53,378 nucleotides of DNA from Limnothrix sp. RL_2_0 (GCA_012033055.1 JAAUPR010000020.1:1-53378); one strand, 5' to 3'; numbered from the stretch's first letter, positions 41,694 through 51,772 are shown. The notes: generated by a model from the letters alone, not told the origin. Translations and numbers: made by a program.

Positions 41694-42353
41694 GTGGATT
41701 GCATCAAGCTCGACTATGAACAAATTTCTGAGACTCAGATTGTCTGTCATGGGGTTTCTTTTGTTTTAAATCAAGAGTCGCTGCTGGAATTGTTAGAGGC
41801 CAAGGAAAATCAGCATCATCCCAAGTTTACGGATGGCTTTTTGCTGGATTGGCGGCACTATGTTTTATTTCAAGCTAATAATGATTTGCAAAATGGGTGG
41901 TCTTTTACGCTGACTTACGAGGGACAGGGGATTTTTCGAACCCTGATTTCTCTGGATGGTGATGTCCTTAATCAAGTCTGTTCAGATATTTTGCCCCATA
42001 GTACGTTGTATGGTCAGTTGAGCGAAATCCACTATTGGCTCATGCAACAGTTGTTAGAGAGGCTGCGCTGGCCGCGATATCGGGGACGATGGGTTAATCC
42101 TGTGGCTTGGGGGGTGGCGATCGCCATGACTGGATGTATATTTCTGCTGTACTTCCGCACCTTGATGGCACAACGACTGTTTTTGCTGTTACTGCCCGTG
42201 AGTCTGTGGCTATTGCAACGGGGCTTGCGGTATTCGTTAAAACTGGTAGCACCCTATTTGCAAGGGATATTACTCCAGCAAATTCTGTCTGGAAAACTAT
42301 CTAGTAGCCCGGCTTCTCGCAAACAAGGCTTAACTTACCTCACGAAATTCTGA
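41694..42353 (+). CDS. unknown protein with two membrane segments
   Basis: 219 residues. A soluble N-terminal domain (1-125), then two hydrophobic segments (VAWGVAIAMTGCIFLLYF and RLFLLLLPVSLWLLQR) and a short cytosolic tail. Not recognised. Start is GTG at 41694; no in-frame ATG precedes the conserved part. It converges on rpaA with 30 bp between stops. Confidence 0.75.
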   Translation: MDCIKLDYEQISETQIVCHGVSFVLNQESLLELLEAKENQHHPKFTDGFLLDWRHYVLFQANNDLQNGWSFTLTYEGQGIFRTLISLDGDVLNQVCSDILPHSTLYGQLSEIHYWLMQQLLERLRWPRYRGRWVNPVAWGVAIAMTGCIFLLYFRTLMAQRLFLLLLPVSLWLLQRGLRYSLKLVAPYLQGILLQQILSGKLSSSPASRKQGLTYLTKF

Positions 42354-42383
42354 GGCGGGAATGTAGTTTTGACTAAGTCAACT

Positions 42384-43133
42384 CTAATTGGGAATTTGGG
42401 TCGGCACTCTAGTGGGTAATTCTAGGCAGTAACCCGCGCCATAGACGGTTTTGATGTATTGGGGGTGGCGGGCATCCGGTTCGAGCTTGGTGCGTAAATG
42501 GCGAATGTGGACGCGGATAGTCTCAATGTCATCGGAGGGATCGTAACCCCATACTTCCTTGAGAATTTCGCTGGGGGAAATCGTTTGGCCGTGGCGCTGC
42601 AAGAGACAGTGGAGCAACTCAAACTCTAGGTGGGTGAGCTTTACTGTCGCTTCGAACCAAATGACTTCAAAGCGTTCTGGCACAAGGGTTAGGGGGCCAT
42701 AGTTCAAGATTTCAGTATGTTTGGCGGCTTGGGGGATGCGATCGCTGCGGCGGAGGAGAGCACGCACCCGTACCAACATTTCTTCTACTTCAAAGGGTTT
42801 GGTGAGATAGTCATCTGCTCCGGCATTAAAACCATCTACCTTGTCTTGGGTTTGTCCGAGGGCAGTCAACATCAACACTGGGATGTCTGAAATACGCTCA
42901 TCCCGGCGAATTCTTTGGCACACTGTAAAGCCATCGACTTTCGGTAACATCAGATCTAGCATTACGAGATCCGGTTGCAGTTGGACGGCTAGGGCATGAC
43001 CTTTGAGGCCATCTTCTGCTCTATTCACATCGTACCCCGCAAGTTCGAGGTTGATCGCTACCAACTCGGCGATCGCCGGATCATCATCAATAATTAAAAT
43101 TCTGGGCATCACAACCGAGATGTAGGTACTCAT
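42384..43133 (-). CDS. rpaA: response regulator RpaA (circadian output)
   Basis: OmpR/PhoB-type regulator that relays the Kai clock, via the kinase SasA, to gene expression. Receiver domain with the acidic DDD pocket ([11 protein letters not shown]), phosphoacceptor Asp in VMLDLMLPK and Lys in [11 protein letters not shown]-terminal winged helix with [20 protein letters not shown] and [15 protein letters not shown]. This long match is to RpaA, not to the paralogue RpaB. The frame opens at ATG 43133; homologues begin at the second Met ([10 protein letters not shown], 43107-43109), which may be the true start. sasA is not in the window. Confidence 0.95.
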   Translation of the reverse strand: MSTYISVVMPRILIIDDDPAIAELVAINLELAGYDVNRAEDGLKGHALAVQLQPDLVMLDLMLPKVDGFTVCQRIRRDERISDIPVLMLTALGQTQDKVDGFNAGADDYLTKPFEVEEMLVRVRALLRRSDRIPQAAKHTEILNYGPLTLVPERFEVIWFEATVKLTHLEFELLHCLLQRHGQTISPSEILKEVWGYDPSDDIETIRVHIRHLRTKLEPDARHPQYIKTVYGAGYCLELPTRVPTQIPN

Positions 43134-43344
43134 TACATCTTAGAATGAATCTTCAAAAGAGTTAAGCGATTTTCACAAAATCCTTCTGCGATAACAATAT
43201 TGCTTTTGAAATAAAACTACATAATTCTTGGTTTTACTAGGATTTACGGGGTTTTACGCTGAATTTCAATGATTACTGAAAATTTAGAGTTTGTTGATAT
43301 TTGTGTGGTTAAAGGGTGACAACCTGATTTTTTTCTCAGAATTC

Positions 43345-44567
43345 CTAGGGAGATAATCTTGCTTTTTTCGCTCTGTTCTTGTCGTACCAAGCGGCAATTT
43401 CCGGACACCAAGCGACAAAATGTTCATACATTAATTCGCACAATTGCTGAGCTTCTAGTTGCGCGTCCTTTTTCCAGCGAAGATCTAGGAGATGCATGAG
43501 CGATCGCACGTTGCAGCTCATCACGAAATGTTGACGGGCATCGAAGGGGATCAGACTTCGGGCATGTTCTTCGGAGAGGCCTTCGTCGATTCGTTGTTTG
43601 TACCGCTTGCTGGCGGCAATGCACCACTCTTTGTCTTCGTTGCGCTGGGCTTCGGAATAAAAATATTTTTGCCTTGGCGATTGTCGTATTTACCCACTGG
43701 GCGGAGATAGAAAACGTCTTCTACATCTCTTTTTCCCTCTGCAACATCTGCGATGCGTTGGCCGGTATAGCGAAAGGAGTTGTGGACAACTATGTCATTG
43801 GCTAGGAAGTTATGCCAATCTCCTTGCATTTCGATGTCATAGGTGACTCCTTGGCTCAGGAATTCTACTGCGGTTACGGCGATCGCCATTGGTTCATTAT
43901 TTTCATTTCTTGCCCAGACTTGGCAGGTTTTAGTCATCTCCACTGTGGTGTTCTGATTGTCTTGGGAGACTTCTAGACCCACTGCTTGGGACATAGTTTG
44001 CCAGCCGGTCGTGGTGTAAAGGCGATGTTTGGGGGTGCAATCTAGGGGGGGATGACCGTCGAGGTGGATGCGATAAAGCTGTTGTACGCCGCTGCATGTA
44101 ACGGATTGGAGATAGCCTGTGGTGAATTGTTGTTGGTTTTCGTTGAACACGACAAAGTTTGCATTGTCTAGGGCGTGGGGATCAGTCGTCCAAATTTCGT
44201 AGAGAGTTTGGATTTTTTTGGTGTAATGTTCGCCTGTCTGGGAATTAATCAAGGCGATCGCCGTCTCACCACTCAGGCATTGCACATCAAAACTGATACC
44301 GACCCGGTGGGTGCGGATCTGCTGCATCAGAGAATGAGGGAAATAGCCCACGTTAAATACAATCTGCGGATGCTCGATGGGGCCATAATGTCCCCGTCCA
44401 CCGGCTAACAGATGCTTGACGACCAATTCTCCAGCCTTTTTCTCGTCGGGAAAGTTATCCCGTTGTTCCCAAACGAAATCTTCACAATAATCTTGGTGCA
44501 TGGCGCTCCAGATCGTTTGTTGGGGATTGGGGGTAGATCGAAGAACTTCGACGCGAAACTTATCCAT
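43345..44567 (-). CDS. thyX: flavin-dependent thymidylate synthase with mini-intein; frameshifted in the C-extein
   Basis: ThyX makes dTMP from dUMP using FAD, NADPH and methylene-tetrahydrofolate. The N-extein is residues 1-96 up to RTHRVGISFDVQ, an intein occupies 97-263, and the C-extein resumes with SFRYTGQRIADVA, so the ThyX motif R-H-R-x-x-S...S-x-R-Y is split by the intein. The main frame ends at 43551 with junk (SGTNNESTKASPKNMPEV), but the neighbouring frame carries KKYFYSEAQRNEDKEWCIAA and DARQHFVMSCNVRSLMHLLD to TAG at 43345-43347. One T missing in TTTTT at 43666-43670 (A on the coding strand) explains this. The spliced protein would be ~240 residues, normal. dcd lies two genes upstream. 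Confidence 0.95.
43779..44279 (-). other. 167-residue mini-intein inside ThyX
   Basis: Begins at Cys97 (CLSGETAIALINSQTG), has block B near GVQQLYRIHLDGHPPLDCTP with TPKHR, and ends with the splice block NFLANDIVVHN followed by Ser. The His-Asn end and Cys/Ser splice residues are all intact. At 167 residues it is too short for a LAGLIDADG homing endonuclease, so it can splice but not home. It is inserted directly in the FAD/dUMP-binding motif of the host. Confidence 0.93.
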
Positions 44568-44750
44568 AAACTGAAGAGAAAAGAAAGTTAGAGATTAAGG
44601 CAACTTAAAGCTAAGGCGGAGCGATTGGGGGACAAGCACTGATGTTGTGGCGATCGCCGCCAATGCACTCCCAAAATTAACATCGATAGAGAGGTAGAGC
44701 TAACAAAAATAACATTTATCGAGAAAATCTATTTGCCTCTTTGCTAAGGA

Positions 44751-45566
44751 TTAACCTTCAAATAGCTCAATAAAGTCGGTCTGAACATTACGAGACTCAC
44801 GCTTCATGTCGTAGCCGTACATATCTGCCATTTGACGAATCTCGTCAGCACTAGCGTCTTTGAGATCATGGCAAATCTCCCAGTACAAAGCATCTTGTTC
44901 CTGAACCCCAGCAAAAGCATAGACCTGTGGAGAACCGCCGCTAATGTGATGGATCTCATACTGACCCGCCACTTTGTTGATGATCATGGGTCGTTCTGTT
45001 GAGCAGAGAACTTTAGTCGAATTGGGGCTGATTTCCCAGTGTCCTTCTGTTGGATTGTCTTGGGAAGAAACTTCGGTCAAAACTTCTAAATCGTAAAGGC
45101 GTTCACCGTCCAGCTCTTTCTCAAGCGAGACAAAGGTATAGAATGTTTCGTTACAAGCGCCTTGGTAGCAATAGCCGGTAAGAGATGTGATATTGCCTTC
45201 GGCGATCGCCGTTTCAATCGCCTCGTTACGCATCATCTGAACTTCCTCTGTCATGTCTATCCATCCAGCTCCATCGGTTAAGACTGGCTGTTGGGCCATC
45301 TGTTGTGATTGGGCAGAGGTTTTGACTACTGGAGATTTTTTTGACGCTTTTTTTGGGGTCTCTTCACTTGCTTCGGGAGAGGAACGGGTTTCTCCGGCGA
45401 TCGCCTCTGCCTTGTCCGGTTCTGCGGCGACTACCGCCTGAGTTGTTGTTTCTGGGGAAGTTGCTCTAACACCCGCTGACGTTTCAGCTTCATCGCAACC
45501 GAGTGCCAAGACCGACAAGCTTAAGAGGACAACTCCGAAATTTATATGTGGGGGAAAAAGAGACAT
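44751..45566 (-). CDS. lipoprotein of unknown function
   Basis: 271 residues. Signal sequence FGVVLLSLSVLALGC with a lipobox (LALGC, Cys24), then a Thr/Glu/Ala/Lys-rich low-complexity linker (~30-90) and a C-terminal domain (~98-271) with several Cys (GYCYQGACNET, VLCSTERP, YWEICHDL) and NITSLTGYCYQG. Not recognised. It lies between thyX and dcd in the same direction but with gaps of ~190 bp, so not clearly cotranscribed. Confidence 0.8.
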   Translation of the reverse strand: MSLFPPHINFGVVLLSLSVLALGCDEAETSAGVRATSPETTTQAVVAAEPDKAEAIAGETRSSPEASEETPKKASKKSPVVKTSAQSQQMAQQPVLTDGAGWIDMTEEVQMMRNEAIETAIAEGNITSLTGYCYQGACNETFYTFVSLEKELDGERLYDLEVLTEVSSQDNPTEGHWEISPNSTKVLCSTERPMIINKVAGQYEIHHISGGSPQVYAFAGVQEQDALYWEICHDLKDASADEIRQMADMYGYDMKRESRNVQTDFIELFEG

Positions 45567-45759
45567 AGTTGACCTCCATTATTTGTGAATGTTTCTTGAG
45601 AGAGAAAATACCGAGTTTTGTTTTTAATTAGGCTGGAAAATTCAAAGAATTGAAAAGATTCAAGCTTAAACCCTACAGAAAATTATGCTAGATGGTCTTC
45701 GTGATGGCGATCGCCGTTACCATTTTTTTAACCAACGCCGAAATTTCTAGCGTGCAAAC

Positions 45760-46356
45760 CTAAACTCTCGGTAAAGTGACTCGTTCTTCCTGATTTTGAT
45801 ACTTACCGCCCCGGTCTGAGTAAGTGGTTTGGCAGGGTTCCCCTTCGAAAAACAGAAGCTGTACCACACCTTCGTTGGCATAAATGCGGCAGTCGGTACT
45901 GGAAGAATTACTGAATTCTAGGGTGATAGCGCCCTGCCATGAGGCTTCGAGGGGGGTGGTATTGGCAATGAGTCCAACGCGAGCATAGGTGGACTTGCCA
46001 AGGCAAATGGCGGTGACGTTGGGGGGCATCTGAATTTTTTCGAGGGAAACACCCAAGCCGTAGGAATTGGCCGGGATGATGAAATAGTCGCCATATTCGT
46101 CCCGCTGGAGATCGACTTTTTCAAGGTTTTTGGGGCTAAAGGCTTTGGGGTTCACGACGGTGCCGGGGATGTGGCGGAAGATGAGAAATTCTTGGGGGCT
46201 GAGGCGGATATCGTAGCCATAGCTGGAGAGGCCGTAACTGAGGGCGGGGACTTCTGTTGTCTCGGTAAGGGTGATGTGCCGGATAAGTTTGGGTTCAAAG
46301 GGGGTGATCATTCCCTGTTTGGCTTGGTCTAGGATCCAAATATCGTTTTTGAGCAT
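45760..46356 (-). CDS. dcd: dCTP deaminase
   Basis: Deaminates dCTP to dUTP, feeding dUMP to thymidylate synthase. 198 residues, standard. Contains SSYGYDIRLSPQEF, the loop GKSTYARVGLIANTTPLE and the catalytic-Glu region GAITLEFSNSS, then EGVVQLLFFEGEPC and the C-terminal SDRGGKYQNQ. ATG at 46354-46356. Together with thyX it forms the dTMP supply of this region. Confidence 0.96.
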   Translation of the reverse strand: MLKNDIWILDQAKQGMITPFEPKLIRHITLTETTEVPALSYGLSSYGYDIRLSPQEFLIFRHIPGTVVNPKAFSPKNLEKVDLQRDEYGDYFIIPANSYGLGVSLEKIQMPPNVTAICLGKSTYARVGLIANTTPLEASWQGAITLEFSNSSSTDCRIYANEGVVQLLFFEGEPCQTTYSDRGGKYQNQEERVTLPRV

Positions 46357-46511
46357 ATTCCCCTCTGCAAAATTTGAACTATATATATTCCCATGTTCGT
46401 CGCGATCGCCAACTGAGAATCCCCCGTCAAAAACTCCAGAGCTGTTTTAAAATACGTTCTGTGACAAAATTTCTTTAAGAAACCTAAATTTAGATCCCAA
46501 GGAGTGACCCC

Positions 46512-46631
46512 ATGAGTGCAGAAAGCATGATGTTCAATGGCTTCATTATTTCGATTGTGGCTGTGCTGTTCGGTTTGGCTTGGGGATTTTTGATCCTCAA
46601 AATTCAGAATAAGGCGACTAAGGCAAAATAG
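46512..46631 (+). CDS. petM: cytochrome b6f complex subunit PetM
   Basis: 39-residue single-pass subunit of cytochrome b6f in the thylakoid membrane. Sequence begins [20 protein letters not shown], then the typical [12 protein letters not shown]. Starts at ATG 46512 with AAGGAG 8 bases upstream (46499-46504) and ends at TAG 46629-46631. Recognised from its start motif and length. Confidence 0.95.
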   Translation: MSAESMMFNGFIISIVAVLFGLAWGFLILKIQNKATKAK

Positions 46632-46702
46632 GCTGTGTTCGCTAGATTGTTAGGATGGGGGCTATACCAAAATTTGTTTATACCCCTCTTCCGGCGATCG
46701 CC

Positions 46703-47166
46703 ATGTTTAAGAATTTTCCTTTTTTCAAAAAAACAAGACCGACAACACTGACCAAGGGACAAAAGAGCCGACGGCGATCGCCCCAGAATCCCCCGCCGAT
46801 CCGACCCCCCGCATCGAATTTTTTAACGATATTCCCGAAGACCTGAGCAATGTAAGCCTCCGTCGTGATCCCCGCACCGGGACGAAATCCGTGGAGATGA
46901 TTTTCGAGCAACTCAACGCCCTAGAAAAATTTCAAAGTTTTACCAGCGGTTTCAGCGGCGCAATTCGACTCATTGACGAAGAAGGCGATATTGCCGTGAC
47001 CCCCTCTAGTTGTCGCATCATTTTTGCCGGAGACGAAGGCGATGATCTACGCGGTGTCACCTGTCGCTTTGAGATCGATAATGCCGATCACTGGGAACGA
47101 TTTATGCGTTTCATGCACCGCTATGCCGAAGAAAATGGCTTTGCCTACGGTGAAACCGGCGAATAG
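46703..47166 (+). CDS. psb28-2: photosystem II assembly protein Psb28-2; frameshifted
   Basis: Homologue of Psb28, which binds CP43-less photosystem II intermediates. The Psb28 core is visible: IEFFNDIPEDLSNVSLRRDP, AIRLIDEEGDI and the hallmark WERFMRFMHRYAEENGF. An N-terminal extension of ~40 residues (MFKNFPFFKK, then NKTDNTDQGTKEPTAIA) precedes it, encoded across a frameshift: one A is missing from the A7 run at 46727-46733. Repaired length 154 residues. The TAG at 47164-47166 is followed in frame by LPEDLPLPDD and a TAA at 47197-47199, so the stop may be a substitution or the tail a relic. Assigned to the second Psb28 paralogue by divergence from Psb28-1. Confidence 0.85.
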
Positions 47167-47199
47167 CTTCCGGAAGATTTGCCGCTGCCAGACGACTAA

Positions 47200-47690
47200 T
47201 GTGTCATCAATTCATGTCATCACGCTTTACTCGGATTGGGACGGCGGCGATCGCCATGCCACTGGAGAAGAAAACCCATATTTCCCGGCATTTCAAAACA
47301 TACTCCCCGCTATCGAGAATTTATTGACGTACGTATCGACGATTATTTCCATGCATAAGCAAATGTCCAATTATCCTTAAATCGCATTAGTCCCCAAAAA
47401 AAGTAACAAATAATACGAATATTTCCAAAAAAGAGTGTGATTCTGAATCCCAACTTCGGTGATGAATAGTGATATTTACTGAATTAATCAAAAAATAAAA
47501 ACCTCACCTTAGTGAATGGCTTTTTGAGTCGATTAAGTAAATCAAACAATTTGTCCCCAACTCCATAACAAATTCGATTGTTTCCAGTTGAGAAAAAGCG
47601 AGTCTTTTAGTTCGATTGGGCACATAAAAAAGAAAATGTTGTGGTTAGGTCTTATTTAGAGTCAGAACAGTTTTTTGGGGAAGGTAAAAA
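47200..47690. other. 491-bp nitrate operon control region
   Basis: AT-rich region upstream of nrtP with the perfect GTAN8TAC at 47403-47416 and a near match ATAN8TAC at 47466-47479. One HIP1 near 47247. No gene seen; the frame 47024-47380 has no family features. Confidence 0.6.
47403..47416 (+). promoter_or_regulatory. NtcA-binding site upstream of nrtP
   Basis: GTAACAAATAATAC fits the global nitrogen regulator consensus GTAN8TAC exactly. It lies 275 bp before the nrtP start. No matching -10 (TAN3T) is seen 20-24 bases downstream, so the promoter position is uncertain; a long leader would be needed. Confidence 0.55.
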
Positions 47691-49292
47691 ATGCTTGGAG
47701 AAATGTGGTCATTTAAGGGGAGATACAAAATCCTCCATATGACTTGGTTTGCGTTCTTTCTATCGTTTGTGGTGTGGTTTAACTTTCCTCCCTTCGCCAC
47801 AACGATCGGACAAGAATTTGGCTTGACACCGCCTCAGCTAGGCACAATCGGTCTTTGTAACGTTGCCCTCACCGTCCCCGCGCGGATCATCATTGGTATG
47901 CTCCTCGACAAATACGGCCCGAGGTTGACCTACTCACTCTTGTTGATGTACGCAGCAATACCCTGTCTTATTTTTGCCACGGCTCAGAGTTTCAATCAGC
48001 TCGTCCTTGGTCGTCTGTTGATGGGTGTTGTAGGTGCTGGTTTTGTAATCGGTATTCGGATGGTTGCTGAGTGGTTCCCTCCCAAAGATGTGGGTACTGC
48101 AGAAGGTATCTACGGTGGTTGGGGCAACTTCGGTTCCGCTTTCTCCGCTTTCACCATGGTTCTTTTCGCTGCGGCACTGTCTTTCATTCCCGGCGCATTT
48201 AACTTCGGTGAAGCCCAAACTTTTCAAATTCTTTTCTTCCCTGCGTTTAATACTGACATCTTGAACTGGCGGGCGGCGATCGCCGGATCCGGTATCATCG
48301 CAGCCATCTACGGTGCAATCTATCTCGTCAGCGTTAAAGACACTCCCCCCGGCAGAGAATATCGCCGCCCCAAGAGTGCCCGTGGAATGGAAGTCACCAC
48401 CAAGAGAGATTTTTGGTTCTTGATGGCAATGAACTTGCCCCTAACCCTCATTTTGATGGTATTGGCTTGGCGCTTGCAGAAAGTTCAATTCCTCGATGCA
48501 ACGGGTGTCACGATCGCCATTATTGTTCTGATTGGTCTCTACCTCTTCCAGTCCTATAACTGCTGGGAAGTAAACAAAGACCTCATGACTGGCAAGAAAC
48601 GTTACGAGCCAGAAGATCGTTACGAATTTAGCCAAGTGGCTATCCTCGAATTGACTTATATTGTGAACTTCGGTTCTGAATTAGCCGTTGTAACCATGCT
48701 TCCCGCTTTCTTTGAAGGCACATTTAGTCTTGAGAAAGCCGCAGCGGGTATTATCGCTTCCAGCTACGCCTTTATGAACCTGATGTCCCGTCCCGGTGGT
48801 GGTATCATCTCCGACAAAATGGGTAGCCGTAAATGGACAATGGTTGTCCTCACAGGTGGTATGGGTATCGGCTATCTCTTGATGAGTACTGTTACTAACA
48901 GTTGGCCCCTCGCCCTTGCAGTAATCCTAACGATGGCTTGTTCGTTCTTTGTACAGTCGTCTGAAGGTGCAACCTTTGCGATGGTTCCCCTAGTCAAGCG
49001 TCGGATTACTGGTCAGATTGCCGGTAACGTCGGTGCTTACGGTAACGTCGGTGCGGTAGCTTACTTGACTACACGCCTATTATTTACTGAGGCTTCTGGT
49101 GCTGCTAATGGTGGTGAACCTGTAATGTCTGTGGTGAATTCTCAATTCTTCGCAACCCTTGGTATTTGTGGTTTGATTGTTGCTTTCCTCTGTATTTTCT
49201 TCTTGAAAGAGCCGAAGGGTTCCTTTGCAGAATTACATGAAGGTGAAGAAGAGCTTGTCCCCGAATCTGGTGCAGAAGAAGCAACTTTTTAA
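47691..49292 (+). CDS. nrtP: nitrate/nitrite permease NrtP (MFS, NNP family)
   Basis: Single-component nitrate/nitrite transporter of the Major Facilitator Superfamily, used instead of ABC NrtABCD in PCC 7002-like and marine strains. 533 residues with 12 membrane segments. Family signatures: WFAFFLSFVVWFNFPPFATT (TM1), GIRMVAEWFPPKDVGTAEGI (TM5 region) and SRPGGGIISDKMGSRKWTMV (second signature). ATG at 47691 follows GGGGAAGG. narB follows in the same direction after 244 bp. Confidence 0.97.
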   Translation: MLGEMWSFKGRYKILHMTWFAFFLSFVVWFNFPPFATTIGQEFGLTPPQLGTIGLCNVALTVPARIIIGMLLDKYGPRLTYSLLLMYAAIPCLIFATAQSFNQLVLGRLLMGVVGAGFVIGIRMVAEWFPPKDVGTAEGIYGGWGNFGSAFSAFTMVLFAAALSFIPGAFNFGEAQTFQILFFPAFNTDILNWRAAIAGSGIIAAIYGAIYLVSVKDTPPGREYRRPKSARGMEVTTKRDFWFLMAMNLPLTLILMVLAWRLQKVQFLDATGVTIAIIVLIGLYLFQSYNCWEVNKDLMTGKKRYEPEDRYEFSQVAILELTYIVNFGSELAVVTMLPAFFEGTFSLEKAAAGIIASSYAFMNLMSRPGGGIISDKMGSRKWTMVVLTGGMGIGYLLMSTVTNSWPLALAVILTMACSFFVQSSEGATFAMVPLVKRRITGQIAGNVGAYGNVGAVAYLTTRLLFTEASGAANGGEPVMSVVNSQFFATLGICGLIVAFLCIFFLKEPKGSFAELHEGEEELVPESGAEEATF

Positions 49293-49536
49293 GTTGCTTT
49301 GGGATTGATTTAGGCAGATACCTGTAGGACATGAATCATGAAGGATGGTTCTGTTTTGCAGGTATGTTCTGATTACGAGTTGTTGTGTGTTTGGGTAAGA
49401 TCAATCACTGTTTAAGTTTGCATTTCCGATAGTCTAAGATACGAGGCGGAATAGATAATATACTTCTGAGAATTTTAAGTTTTCGGTTGGGTGGTTCCGT
49501 CAAGATTTCTGTGATCTTTTAATTGAGTTGTTAGCA

Positions 49537-51767
49537 ATGGATCAGCACAAAACAAAAACCCTTTGTCCTTACTGTGGCGTAGGCTGCGGCTTAGAAGTTT
49601 CGCATGTGGAAAAAATGATAAGCCTGCTTTAAAAGTGATGGGCGATCGCCAGCATCCTTCTAGCTTAGGAAAAGTCTGTGTCAAGGGAGCCACTATTGCT
49701 GAATCACTCGATAAAGACCGACTCCTCTATCCCATGTTTCGGCGATCGCTCCACGACAAATTTGAGCGTATTAGTTGGGATCAAGCCTTTGATTTAGTTA
49801 CAGATCGCATCCAATCAGTACGTTCAACCCTTGGGGTCGATGGCATTGCCATGTACGGTTCCGGACAGTTACAGACCGAAGATTATTACACCGCCCAAAA
49901 ATTATTGAAAGGATGTCTAAGAACCAATAATTTTGATGCCAACTCGCGTCTGTGCATGTCCTCAGCAGTGGCAGGCTATATTCAAAGTTTTGGAGCCGAT
50001 GGGCCACCCCCCTGTTACGAAGACCTAGAACTTACCGATTGCGCTTTCATTATTGGGAGCAATACAGCGGATTGTCACCCCATCGTTTTCAACCGTCTCA
50101 ATCAGCACATCAAACGCTCCAAAGCAAAATTAATTGTCGTCGATCCGCGCCTGACGAAAACGGCCGAAAATGCTGATCTACACCTCGCTATTAAGCCCGG
50201 TACAGATATTGATCTGATGAATGGCATGGCCTATCTGCTGCTTAAATGGGGCAGAATTGACACCTTTTTCATTGATGAATGTACAAGAGATTTCTCAAAA
50301 TACGCGACCCTCATCCAGAGCTATACCCCCGAAACCGTCGCCCGGCGTTGTGGGATTCGTATCGATCATTTAGAACAGGCCGCCCAATATTGGGCACAAG
50401 CGAATAGCGTTTTGTCTCTGTGGTCGATGGGAATTAATCAGTCGTCTGAAGGCACCGCCAAGGTGCGGACATTAATTAATCTGCACTTGATGACGGGGGA
50501 AATTGGCAAGCCGGGCGCTGGGCCTTTTTCGTTGACGGGACAGCCCAATGCTATGGGTGGTCGAGAGGCGGGTGGTTTAGCGCACCTATTGCCGGGTTAT
50601 CGTTTGGTGAAAAACCCTGAACACCGTCAGGCTTTAGAGCAGGCTTGGCAACTCCCAGAAAATACGATTTCGTCGGTGCCGGGTAAGGATGCTTGGTCGA
50701 TGATTACGGGTCTAGAGACGGGTGAGGTGGGTTTGCTATGGGTGGTAGCGACTAATCCGGCGGTGAGTATGCCAGATCTCGAACGGACTAAAGCGGCGTT
50801 ACTGAAGTCGGAATTTACGATCTGTCAGGATGCTTACTATCCAACGGAAACGGCGAATTATGCTCATTTATTATTGCCTGCGTTGCAGTGGGGCGAAAAG
50901 ACGGGCACGATGACCAACTCGGAGCGGGTGGTGACTTACTGTCCGCAGTTCCGCGATCGCCCGGGAGAAGCGTGGGCAGACTGGGAAATTTTTGCGGAGG
51001 TGGGTCGTCGTCTCGGTTTTAATAAACAGTTTCGGGCTGTGTCTTCGGCTCAGGTGTATGACGAATTTATTCAACTAACCGGCGATCGCCCCTGTGATAT
51101 GACGGGCTTGAGCCACGAACGCCTTGCCACGGAAGGCCCGATTCAATGGCCTTGTCCGAATGAAGAAAACGAAGCAAAAAAGGTGAAGGATGAAGTAGAT
51201 AAACGGGGTTTATTGAAAAAGATTTTGGGACAAGATGCTCCCCTCAAAGGCAAGCGGCTATACACTGATGGTCGTTTTCAAACCTCCGATGGTCGAGCAA
51301 AATTTGCGGCATATCATTCCAGAGGTTTGGCGGAGCCACCGGATACTGATTTTCCGTTTGTGCTGACGATTGGACGCTTGTATGGCCATTGGCACACGAT
51401 GACCCGCACTGGACGTATTCCGAAAATTCAAAAAATGCACCCCAATCCTTTCCTCGAAATCCATCCGAGAGATGCCCAGCGCCTGAATATTGTGGAAGGG
51501 GACATGCTCGAAGTGCGATCGCGTCGGGGTATGGCAAAGTTTCCCGCTCTGATCACCAAAAATATTACGCCGGGTACGGTATTCGCTCCTATGCACTGGG
51601 GGGCACTCTGGGGTGAAGATACGGAAGCGAATAATCTCACTCACCCTGAAGCTTGTCCTGATTCGTTGCAGCCGGAATTGAAAGCTTGTGCTGTGCAGGT
51701 GATGAAGGTGCGATCGCCGCTTTTAGAGAAAATGGTGGAAGATCAATCGGTTTTACAAAAAGTCTAA
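49537..51767 (+). CDS. narB: assimilatory ferredoxin-nitrate reductase NarB; frameshifted near the 5' end
   Basis: Reduces nitrate to nitrite with electrons from ferredoxin; molybdopterin and a 4Fe-4S cluster. The ATG at 49537 gives [20 protein letters not shown] with the N-terminal Cys motif, then the frame runs to a stop. The next frame carries [20 protein letters not shown] (fourth Cys) and the rest of the molybdopterin oxidoreductase. One A missing in the A6 run at 49610-49615 joins them; repaired length 743 residues, in line with other NarB. Also seen: [40 protein letters not shown] and the C-terminal [20 protein letters not shown] domain. Its stop is 5 bp from that of the opposite AcpH gene. 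Confidence 0.95.
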
Positions 51768-51772
51768 CTGAC

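Noticed and set aside
49351-49400. NtcA box upstream of narB
   Set aside because: GTA and TAC are present but separated by nine bases, not eight.
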